This document shows positions 1-5,403 of a DNA stretch of 6,340 bases, one piece after another; within the stretch, counting starts at the first letter, position 1, and every line of letters begins with the position of its first letter. This DNA comes from Kiritimatiellales bacterium (lineage in GTDB: Bacteria > Verrucomicrobiota > Kiritimatiellia > Kiritimatiellales > Pontiellaceae). The stretch is taken from NCBI GenBank assembly GCA_030630445.1, contig DAOVNC010000219.1, forward strand, positions 1-6,340, given 5' to 3'. The position numbers were made by a program, and so were the translations under genes. The notes below the pieces were generated by a model that worked only from the letters and a program-made list of their open reading frames with translations, made no database searches and had not been told where the DNA came from.

Positions 1-8
1 GAAATAAG

Positions 9-716
9 ATGAAGAAAAGAACAATAGTGGCCATTATCGCTCTGGCGCTGGCAGGAACGGTTCAAGCGGATTCCATCAGCGTGAGTAAGACTCAGTGGAC
101 TGGTGCAGTCAATCTGGTCGGTGATGGCTATGGAGTTGAACCAGCTAATAATTGGTATAACACGACAAGCGGTACGCTGTTGAATCTGACCAGTAGTGCT
201 GGTGTAGTTACTACGATGGATTTTGTGTTGACGAATCCAGGCGGCGTAAGTACCGCTACCGGCGGCGGCGTTTACGACAACACCCCGATGCGGTCAGGCA
301 ATCTGGTGTATGCAGTCGACTCGACGTTGACCTTGAGCGGTCTCAGCACCTCGTTTGATGGTTCCTATGACATCATCGTTTATGGTACGGGATTCAACGC
401 GGCTACAGGCGGGAATCAGGGTTCCTTCAGTGACGGAACGACCACCTATTATATGCAGCGGCCCGTTACTCCTAATGCCACTTTGACTCAGTCGACTGAC
501 ATCAACAGCAGCGACGGCGTAGATGAGGGTCAATACGTTCGCTTCAATGGTCTTACGGGTGATACCCAAACCTTCACGGTTTCAACGGTGAACGGCAATA
601 CCGGTATCGGCGGTTTCCAGGTCGTTGGAACTGTGATCCCGGAACCAGCCACGTTGGGCTTGTTGGCGAGTATTGGTGGTGGCCTGATATGGGTTCGCCG
701 CAAATTCACTATCTAA
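9..716 (+). CDS. PEP-CTERM sorting domain-containing exported protein
   Basis: The 235-residue protein has a Sec signal peptide: MKKR, a hydrophobic stretch at residues 5-18, and likely cleavage after VQA (residue 20). It ends in a PEP-CTERM anchor: Pro-Glu-Pro at 211-213, a hydrophobic helix at about 214-229, then RRK at 230-232. In this family the tail directs proteins to an exosortase/archaeosortase-type processing system in the envelope and is usually cut off. The body (21-208) is rich in Gly, Ser, Thr and Asn with alternating beta-strand patterns and has no Cys; it looks like a secreted beta-sandwich, but I recognise no catalytic motif. Only 8 bases precede the start codon, so the ribosome binding site and promoter are mostly outside the window. 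Two hairpins follow the stop. The sorting class is secure; the function of the mature domain is unknown, with a surface or matrix role as the default inference. Confidence 0.88.
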   Translation: MKKRTIVAIIALALAGTVQADSISVSKTQWTGAVNLVGDGYGVEPANNWYNTTSGTLLNLTSSAGVVTTMDFVLTNPGGVSTATGGGVYDNTPMRSGNLVYAVDSTLTLSGLSTSFDGSYDIIVYGTGFNAATGGNQGSFSDGTTTYYMQRPVTPNATLTQSTDINSSDGVDEGQYVRFNGLTGDTQTFTVSTVNGNTGIGGFQVVGTVIPEPATLGLLASIGGGLIWVRRKFTI

Positions 717-736
717 GCATATCATTTCAGATCATA

Positions 737-763
737 TGGGGCCGTCGCTTGGCGATGGCCCCA
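737..763 (+). terminator. Strong GC-rich hairpin after the PEP-CTERM gene
   Basis: TGGGGCCGTCGC (737-748) pairs with GCGATGGCCCCA (752-763) around a 3-base TTG loop. This is a 12-bp stem with one G-U pair, starting 20 bases after the stop codon. No T-tract follows (the next bases are GTGTTTAAA), so it may act as a 3'-end stabiliser or processing barrier, or jointly with the second hairpin, rather than as a textbook intrinsic terminator. Confidence 0.6.
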
Positions 764-769
764 GTGTTT

Positions 770-801
770 AAAGGCCCCATTGCTCTCTGGCAGGGGCTTT
801 T
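770..801 (+). terminator. Second hairpin with terminal T-run, probable intrinsic terminator
   Basis: AAAGGCCCC (770-778) pairs with GGGGCTTTT (793-801) over 9 bp with one G-U pair. An inner TGC/GCA stem (781-783 with 790-792) caps it after a 2-base bulge. The A-rich 5' foot and TTTT 3' foot give the usual appearance of a bidirectional rho-independent terminator. It lies just before the sulfatase-like remnant and would insulate the PEP-CTERM gene from the downstream glycan operon. Confidence 0.55.
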
Positions 802-807
802 ATCAGA

Positions 808-927
808 AATGTCCTGCTTGCGGATCAGCATCCCGAAGTTGCGGAAAACATACGGAAGAAGTATAAGCGTGGGAGGGTCGCGGTTCCCGATTCGATTTTA
901 GGCTCCAACTGGAAGTTCAAGAAATGA
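808..927 (+). pseudogene. C-terminal remnant of a sulfatase-like gene
   Basis: The frame that reads gtc at 811-813 encodes LLADQHPEVAENIRKKY and, further on, VAVPDSILGSNW, before stopping at TGA 925-927. The (N)LADxHPEV...KY pattern is typical of the extreme C-terminus of type I sulfatases (formylglycine-dependent alkaline-phosphatase fold), where it follows the last core strand. There is no ATG, GTG or TTG start in this frame; upstream it runs through the hairpin at 770-801 and meets a stop at 769-771. The catalytic CxPSR-type N-terminal part is absent, so the piece cannot be active. Its stop overlaps the next gene's start (ATGA, 924-927), the usual sign of translational coupling in an operon, which suggests an intact sulfatase once preceded the beta-helix gene. 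The assignment rests on a short motif only; a chance open frame is the alternative. Confidence 0.5.
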
Positions 928-2975
928 AGAAACGTAAACATGAACACATCGGAAGAATTCTAGGCTCAGCCTTCTTGGCGTTCTGCGCCTTTGAGGCAAG
1001 TGCAATAATCAACCAGCCCGTCTACCTCTCCGCATCTGGAAATAACTCCAATGATGGCTTGAGCGCGGCCAAGGCCTGGAAGACGGTTCTGGCGCTGGAT
1101 GGGAAAACCTTCGGCCCTGGTACGCAAATCCTCTTCAACCGCGGCGATACCTTCCCAAATGCCTGCACGCTGACCGGTAGTGGTTCGGAGGCGGAACCCA
1201 TTATTATCGGAGCCTATGGAACCGGCGAGAAGCCGCTGTTGACGGGATGGTGGGACAAGGCGCAGATTTTCCTGCTCGACTCCGGCAACGAGTACATTGA
1301 GTTCCGTGATCTTCAGTTGAGCAACTTCAATACCAGCAATACATCCATCAAAGAACGGTATGCAATCAAGATCGTTCCACCTGCGGGTGCCGGGGATATT
1401 CGACATCTTTACTTTCAGGATTTGGACTTCTTCGATATCCAGGGATCAGGCCGGAGCGTGCACGAGGATGACCACCGTTCCGTTGGCATTATCGCAGCTA
1501 CCGTCGACAACGACACGTCCCCGACCCGGTTTAACGATGTGCTGATCGAGGGGTGCACCTTCACCGATATTGACGGGCTTGGTGTTCAACTCCGGGATTA
1601 TTCGCAGGATATTGCTGATTTTAAGATAAATGGAACCGCCTATTACCCAACGATTGGTTTTGTCTTCCAAGACAACTATGGAACCAACCTGTACCGCAAC
1701 TTGTTGATGACGCGTGGAACGAAAGATGCGCTGGTGCAATACAACACCATGGACACCACCGTGGAGGGCAGCGCATTCTGGCCATTCGCCTGCGACGGAA
1801 CCCTGGTCCAGTTCAACCTGTTCATGAATTTGCAGGCACCCGATGCCGATGCCTATGTCTGCCACTTCGACTACAACTGCGTCGATTTGCTCATGCAGTA
1901 CAATATCGGCATCCATGTCGAGGGCGGTCTGATCGAGTACATCGTGAACTCCCAGTGGTCGGGCTTTCAGGAGAACGGGATTGCGCGCTACAACATCGGT
2001 ATCGACGTGGGCTATCGCGAGGATTCGAGCAATCCGGGCTCTTCCAAGCCGAACAGTGCAGGAATTTTTCTGACGGGTCGCGTGACAGGAGGCCAGTTCT
2101 ACAACAACACCGTCATCCAGCTGAGTCAGCCCCTGTATCAAGCGATCTCGTTCAACAACTGGGGTGGGGCGTGGCCAGACAATAATGAAATCTACAACAA
2201 CATCTTCTATGCTGCGGATACCGCCTCCACCTACAATGAACCCATTCGGGGACTCGAACTCGGCAATGTGGTTAGCCACAATCTCTACTATGGCAATATC
2301 GTTCCTCCCGAAGTATGGGACGGCACACCGGTCGATCAGAACCCCTTCACTGGCAATCCCATGTTCGCCAATCCGGCTGGGTTGACAGCCGAGGACTTCA
2401 AGGTGCTGTTCGGTTCTGCCGCCATCTCCAACGGCCTCCTGATAGCCGGTAACGGGGGGAGCGACTATTTCGGAAATGCCGTCTCCTCCAGCACGCTACC
2501 CACCCTCGGATTCCACGAATACCTATCTGATCCGGTCATCGATTCCGACGGCGACAAAATGCCCGACCTGTGGGAATCCGGTTATGGCCTTAATCCTGGC
2601 AGTGCAGCCGACGCCACCGAAGACCCAGACACGGATCTACTTAAAAACCTAGGTGAGTTCGCGCTAGGCGGCAACCCGACCAACGGCAACGACATTGGAT
2701 ATCTTCCAACCTTTACTCTTGTTGACATTGGTGGCGGAACCAATCGTTTCGCCTATGTCTACCCGCGCCGCACCGACTGGCAGGAAATCGGACTGGACTA
2801 TGATCTGGGTGTAACCGACGACTTGGTGGCCGGCGCATGGGTCGACTGGGCGCATTGGATCAACGGGGTCGGCGCGGAGGCGTTCGGCGAAGGCTTCGAT
2901 GCAGTCACCAATTATCTTTCGCTGGACAATGAGTTTAAACAGCGGTTCATCCGGCTTGAAATCGGTAAGCCTTGA
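924..2975 (+). CDS. Exported right-handed parallel beta-helix protein, putative polysaccharide lyase or hydrolase
   Basis: 683 residues. A Sec signal peptide covers residues 1-27 (basic MKKRKHEHIGR, hydrophobic core, cleavage after ASA). Residues 33-75 (VYLSASGNNSNDGLS..AWKTV...GTQILFNRGDTF) match the N-terminal cap common in beta-helix carbohydrate enzymes such as PL6-like and pectate-lyase-fold proteins. Residues about 80-500 show repeated short beta-strands with many Asn turns (YNTMD, NNTVI, YNNIFY), as expected for helix coils. DSDGDKMPD at 540-548, followed by ATEDPDTD and ALGGNPTN, is a thrombospondin-3-like calcium-binding segment. Residues about 595-683 form a beta-rich tail ending QRFIRLEIGKP, a type common in exported proteins of this group. 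The start is supported by GGAAG at 911-915, 8 bases upstream. The GH128-like gene follows after 29 bases. I cannot assign the substrate or choose between lyase and glycosidase; a sulfated marine glycan is an inference from context. Confidence 0.87.
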   Translation: MKKRKHEHIGRILGSAFLAFCAFEASAIINQPVYLSASGNNSNDGLSAAKAWKTVLALDGKTFGPGTQILFNRGDTFPNACTLTGSGSEAEPIIIGAYGTGEKPLLTGWWDKAQIFLLDSGNEYIEFRDLQLSNFNTSNTSIKERYAIKIVPPAGAGDIRHLYFQDLDFFDIQGSGRSVHEDDHRSVGIIAATVDNDTSPTRFNDVLIEGCTFTDIDGLGVQLRDYSQDIADFKINGTAYYPTIGFVFQDNYGTNLYRNLLMTRGTKDALVQYNTMDTTVEGSAFWPFACDGTLVQFNLFMNLQAPDADAYVCHFDYNCVDLLMQYNIGIHVEGGLIEYIVNSQWSGFQENGIARYNIGIDVGYREDSSNPGSSKPNSAGIFLTGRVTGGQFYNNTVIQLSQPLYQAISFNNWGGAWPDNNEIYNNIFYAADTASTYNEPIRGLELGNVVSHNLYYGNIVPPEVWDGTPVDQNPFTGNPMFANPAGLTAEDFKVLFGSAAISNGLLIAGNGGSDYFGNAVSSSTLPTLGFHEYLSDPVIDSDGDKMPDLWESGYGLNPGSAADATEDPDTDLLKNLGEFALGGNPTNGNDIGYLPTFTLVDIGGGTNRFAYVYPRRTDWQEIGLDYDLGVTDDLVAGAWVDWAHWINGVGAEAFGEGFDAVTNYLSLDNEFKQRFIRLEIGKP

Positions 2976-2991
2976 ATTTATCCGTGGAAAT

Positions 2992-2996
2992 GGGAG
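2992..2996 (+). promoter_or_regulatory. Shine-Dalgarno GGGAG that decides the GH128-like start
   Basis: GGGAG lies 8 bases before ATG 3005. Two other in-frame starts exist: TTG 2972, overlapping the upstream stop, and ATG 2990, which this site itself overlaps. Starting at 3005 also places the twin-arginine motif at residues 7-8, as normal for a Tat signal. Confidence 0.6.
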
Positions 2997-3004
2997 AAGT
3001 TAAA

Positions 3005-3817
3005 ATGAGCAACCATCCGACCAGACGAAGCCTGTTGGGGATATCTGCATGTGCAATGGCCGCATTTCCGGCCATTGCGGAGCAACAACCTTCCGCCAAG
3101 AAAGGATTCGGCATTGCCCTCAAGCCAAATCCGGATTGGCAAGCCAAGTTGAAAAAACTCAACGTCAATTGGTTCTACACATGGGGGTCGAAAATGCCGG
3201 AAGGGGTTCCGGAGGGGGTGGAGTATATTCCGATGGTTTGGGGCCGGTGGAGTTGCAACGACAGCACCATGGAGCGGCTCGCCAGTGAAAAGCATAAAAC
3301 CCTGTTGGGGTTCAACGAACCCGACCAGCACGACCAAGCCAACATGACGGTGGAGCAGGCATTGGATCTCTGGCCAAAGCTCATGGCATCGGGCATGCGC
3401 CTCGGAAGCCCGGCTGGGGTGCATCCCGACGGCGAGTGGATGGAAACGTTCATGAAGGAGGTCGAACAGCGCGGCTATCGCGTGGACTTCATCGCCATTC
3501 ATTCCTACTACGGAAAGAATCCAAAGCACTTCCTCAAGCGACTGGAAAAGATCCGCAAGATGTATGGCCGCCCGATTTGGATCACCGAATTCGCCGTGGC
3601 GGACTGGGAAGCCCAGGCAGACAAACCCAACCGGTATTCGCCCGAGGATGCCTATACATTCATGGAAGCCGTTCTTCCGGCCTTGGAAAAACTCGACTAT
3701 GTCGAACGCTATACCTGGTTCTCCGCCCCGAAACCCAGCCATGCACTGGCACCCTCCGTACTCTTCAACAAGGATGGTTCATTGACAAAACTGGGTCGGT
3801 TATATTCCAGCTATTGA
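3005..3817 (+). CDS. GH128/Asl1-like glycoside hydrolase with Tat signal
   Basis: 270 residues from ATG 3005. The N-terminus has a twin-arginine signal (TRRSLLGIS, residues 6-14, then a hydrophobic stretch and an FPAIA cleavage site near 25). The mature part has the layout of the Asl1/GH128 (Glyco_hydro_cc) TIM barrel. The strand-4 motif LGFNEPD carries the likely acid/base Glu105, IAIHSYYG is at 163-170, and the strand-7 motif WITEFAV carries the likely nucleophile Glu195. Characterised GH128 members cleave beta-1,3-glucans by a retaining mechanism; other substrates are possible here. The length fits a single catalytic domain with no binding module. The upstream beta-helix gene ends 29 bases before, so co-transcription is likely. 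Tat export implies folding in the cytoplasm before transport, unlike its Sec-exported neighbour. The family call is fairly sure; the substrate is not. Confidence 0.85.
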   Translation: MSNHPTRRSLLGISACAMAAFPAIAEQQPSAKKGFGIALKPNPDWQAKLKKLNVNWFYTWGSKMPEGVPEGVEYIPMVWGRWSCNDSTMERLASEKHKTLLGFNEPDQHDQANMTVEQALDLWPKLMASGMRLGSPAGVHPDGEWMETFMKEVEQRGYRVDFIAIHSYYGKNPKHFLKRLEKIRKMYGRPIWITEFAVADWEAQADKPNRYSPEDAYTFMEAVLPALEKLDYVERYTWFSAPKPSHALAPSVLFNKDGSLTKLGRLYSSY

Positions 3818-3927
3818 TCTAGCCTGATCTATTCATGAAAATGGATGGTAATAGTTTAACATGTTGGGGACGAGGTGGATATATGTTTTTACGCAGAGAA
3901 TTTATTCCCACCCATTTTCACCAGAGG

Positions 3928-4026
3928 CGCGACGATTTTTGCGCATCTGCTTTGTTGCAAAAGGTTCGCGGTAGGTCGCTACAGCGTCACCTTTCGACGC
4001 CTCGCAGCTGCACAAAACTCGACGCG
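3928..4026. repeat. Large imperfect palindromic intergenic element with two inner hairpins
   Basis: The outer arms 3928-3950 and 4004-4026 are complementary at 19 of 23 positions; arm cores are TTGCGCATCTGC (3939-3950) and GCAGCTGCACAA (4004-4015). Between them sit two perfect small hairpins, GTAG-GTCG-CTAC (3971-3982) and GCGTC-ACCTTTC-GACGC (3984-4000). An alternative pairing is AAAGGT (3960-3965) with ACCTTT (3989-3994). The element lies between two convergent genes and starts about 14 bases beyond the ispD-like stop codon. On either strand the outer arm is followed by A-rich rather than T-rich sequence, so it is not a simple intrinsic terminator. The form resembles REP/BIME-type or small non-autonomous repeats; only one copy is in this window. 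The rest of the gap (3818-3927) holds no gene I can support. Confidence 0.6.
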
Positions 4027-4039
4027 TGAATAATTCAGG

Positions 4040-4729
4040 CTAGCGCTTTAAGCGGACGTTGAACAGCGCGGTGGCCTCGGCAAAATCGTCGGCGGTGCGG
4101 ATTTTAATATTGCCGTACCCGGACTCCACCATATGTACTTCGGCTGGTTTCTTGACCCATTCCGACTCGTCATCGACCAATTTGACGGCCTTGTTCTTGG
4201 GGTCGATGATTTTTTCGAGCACTTCGGCACGGAAGACTTGCGGGGTTTGCGCCATCCAGACGGAGTTGCGCTCAAGCGTTTTATCGGGTTTGAGTCCCTT
4301 GGCGGCGACCTTGACGGAATCCTGGACTTTGTGCGCCGCAATGGCGCAACCGTAGCGCTTTGCCGCCTTCACGCCCTCGCGGATGGTTTCGGCCGAAACG
4401 AAGGGTCGCGAGGCCTCGTGCACGATGATGGTGGACGCGGGTTCCGGTAGTTTGGCGTATACGGCACGCAACGTACTCAACCGGTTGGTGCTTCCGACCA
4501 CAATGCCCCGCACCTTGGTGCAACCAAACCGTTTGACCACTTGCAGTGCCGAGTCCACCCGATCCTTGGCGACCGCCAGTATAATGGTATCTACACTATC
4601 CGAATCCTGGAAAGTGCGCAGGGAATGCGCCAAAACCGGGCGACTACCCAGACTCAGAAACGCCGTGTCTGTTCCCGGAGCGATCTGCTCCTCTTTCCCG
4701 CATGCAACGACAATCGCCAGTGTGCCCAT
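4040..4729 (-). CDS. ispD: IspD-family cytidylyltransferase with degenerate N-terminal catalytic motif
   Basis: 229 residues, close to the usual IspD length (about 225-240). IspD transfers CMP from CTP to methylerythritol 4-phosphate in the non-mevalonate isoprenoid pathway in the cytoplasm; TarI/Acs1 relatives use pentitol phosphates. Visible family motifs: HEASRP (104-109; family HDAARP), VQDSVK (135-140; family VxDT), LERNSVWMAQTPQ (152-164) with the conserved Arg154 and Thr162, VDDESE (185-190) and NIKIRT (207-212) with Lys209. However, the nucleotide loop, normally AAGxGxRM....PKQ, reads ACGKEEQIAPGTDTA (9-23): by ungapped alignment with the E. coli enzyme, Arg20 becomes Gln15 and Lys27 becomes Thr22, and the second glycine is lost. 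The fold is clear, but activity or substrate may differ from true IspD. The start has GGGAG (complement of 4736-4740) 6 bases upstream. It is divergent from the DCC gene. Confidence 0.78.
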   Translation of the reverse strand: MGTLAIVVACGKEEQIAPGTDTAFLSLGSRPVLAHSLRTFQDSDSVDTIILAVAKDRVDSALQVVKRFGCTKVRGIVVGSTNRLSTLRAVYAKLPEPASTIIVHEASRPFVSAETIREGVKAAKRYGCAIAAHKVQDSVKVAAKGLKPDKTLERNSVWMAQTPQVFRAEVLEKIIDPKNKAVKLVDDESEWVKKPAEVHMVESGYGNIKIRTADDFAEATALFNVRLKR

Positions 4730-4767
4730 GAAATACTCCCTACATTACAGATGCTATGCTAACCACC

Positions 4768-4782
4768 AATTGCCCAGCAATT
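4768..4782. promoter_or_regulatory. Short dyad between divergent genes, possible operator
   Basis: AATTGC-CCA-GCAATT is a perfect 6-bp inverted repeat with a 3-base spacer. It lies 38 bases upstream of the ispD-like start, between that gene and the divergent DCC gene. No convincing -35/-10 pair is seen for either gene, so this is only a candidate regulator site. Confidence 0.25.
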
Positions 4783-4865
4783 TACAAGATTAAAAATTGA
4801 GCGTCAAGAATTATGGCGGACATAAATCCCTTCCCATCGAGGTCGCTTGCAGGCATGGTTCCGGC

Positions 4866-5228
4866 ATGCTAGCGAACCACCCCATCCGCATCCTGTACGA
4901 CGGAAACTGCCCCATCTGTTGCCGCAAGGTCGCGTTCCTGAAGAAACGCGATCGCAAGGGAAAACTACGCTTTTCAGATATTCGGAAAGCAGAGGACCTG
5001 CCTAGACAAACGGGCATTCCCATGGAGCAACTGGAAAAGCAAATCCATGCCGTTTTGACGGATGGCACGGTCATCCGCCGCATGGATGTGATCCGTGCGG
5101 CCTATCGGGAAGTGGGTCTTGGCTGGCTCGCCGCCCCCACGGGCTGGCCGATTCTTCGTCCGCTCTTCGATGCGCTGTACGGTTTGGTCGCTAAATACAG
5201 GCTAACCATCAGTCACCTATTGCATTGA
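4866..5228 (+). CDS. DCC-family (DUF393) thiol-disulfide oxidoreductase-like protein
   Basis: 120 residues from ATG 4866. The defining motif YDGNCPIC sits at 11-18, right after the first predicted strand, giving a CxxC pair at Cys15/Cys18 with an extra Cys19. This is the position expected for the thioredoxin-like DUF393/DCC family. The rest also fits: a basic amphipathic stretch (20-32), LTDGTVIRRMDVIRAAY (64-80) in the place of the family's typical D/G-x-xA...Y region, and a C-terminal ALYGLVAKYR (103-112). No signal peptide is present. The family is annotated as thiol-disulfide oxidoreductase mainly from the motif; its real biochemical role is poorly known. The start was chosen because it opens just before the conserved core; an in-frame TTG at 4797 would add 23 residues of no recognisable character. 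The ribosome binding site before 4866 is weak, so the start is not certain. Confidence 0.8.
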   Translation: MLANHPIRILYDGNCPICCRKVAFLKKRDRKGKLRFSDIRKAEDLPRQTGIPMEQLEKQIHAVLTDGTVIRRMDVIRAAYREVGLGWLAAPTGWPILRPLFDALYGLVAKYRLTISHLLH

Positions 5229-5403
5229 CGGGCACGATTTCGCGAAAAATCCGTCGGCACAGTCCGTTTCCATACAACATGTTGTGCTACACCTCTCCGG
5301 CTAATACTATTTGCGCATTGACTTGGTGTGCCCCGTTTCGCAAAATTTGCGCGATTCCGGTGCTAATTGGCACTAAACAACAGATGAAAGGAACCCCGAC
5401 AGC
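5229..5403. other. Intergenic region with several short dyads upstream of the PIN-PhoH gene
   Basis: No gene is supported here. Visible dyads: GATTT/AAATC flanking CGCGAA (5236-5251), nested inside GACGG/CCGTC (5227-5231 with 5251-5255), a hairpin overlapping the DCC stop but without a T-tract; a perfect 12-base palindrome ACAACATGTTGT (5274-5285); CGCAAAATTTGCG (5339-5351), palindromic apart from its centre base; and GTGCTAATTGGCAC (5360-5373), an imperfect 14-base dyad. The last two surround the likely transcription start and are the better operator candidates. AAAGGAA at 5387-5393 is the probable ribosome binding site, 10 bases before ATG 5404. Confidence 0.4.
5318..5346 (+). promoter_or_regulatory. 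Possible sigma70-type promoter for the PIN-PhoH gene
   Basis: TTGACT (5318-5323, five of six consensus bases) is followed after exactly 17 bases by CAAAAT (5341-5346, four of six). It lies 58 bases upstream of ATG 5404. The -10 is weak and overlaps the CGCAAAATTTGCG dyad, so a regulator bound there could block it. Confidence 0.35.

Noticed and set aside
839..867. TTGCGG - 17 bases - TATAAG as a promoter for the beta-helix gene
   Set aside because: The -10 is good but the -35 matches only three of six bases, and the stretch lies inside what looks like former coding sequence. It cannot be excluded but is not strong enough to annotate.
689..901. Open frame of 70 codons starting inside the end of the PEP-CTERM gene
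   Set aside because: It overlaps the coding end and both hairpins, has no ribosome binding site or recognisable composition, and runs in a different frame from the sulfatase-like remnant.
1446..2279. 277-codon antisense frame within the beta-helix gene
   Set aside because: It is a mirror of the codon pattern of the real gene; it has no signal, motif or ribosome binding site to support it.
2972..3004. TTG 2972 or ATG 2990 as the start of the GH128-like gene
   Set aside because: GGGAG sits at the right distance for ATG 3005, and that start gives a normal Tat signal; the longer forms push the twin arginines too far in and would use the Shine-Dalgarno as coding sequence.
3928..4026. Palindrome read as an intrinsic terminator or an integron attC site
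   Set aside because: The flanks are A-rich after the stem on either strand, not T-rich, and I find no convincing paired R'/R'' core sites or integrase gene in this window.
3835..4029. 64-codon open frame across the palindromic element
   Set aside because: It covers the inverted repeat, has an arginine-rich random composition and no ribosome binding site.
4059..4793. Several plus-strand open frames opposite the ispD-like gene (up to 136 codons)
   Set aside because: They are antisense to a gene with clear family motifs and show no recognisable domain.
4797..4865. TTG-initiated extension of the DCC protein
   Set aside because: The extra 23 residues show no family similarity by eye, and ATG 4866 begins directly before the conserved YDGNCPIC core. 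The choice stays somewhat open because neither start has a strong ribosome binding site.
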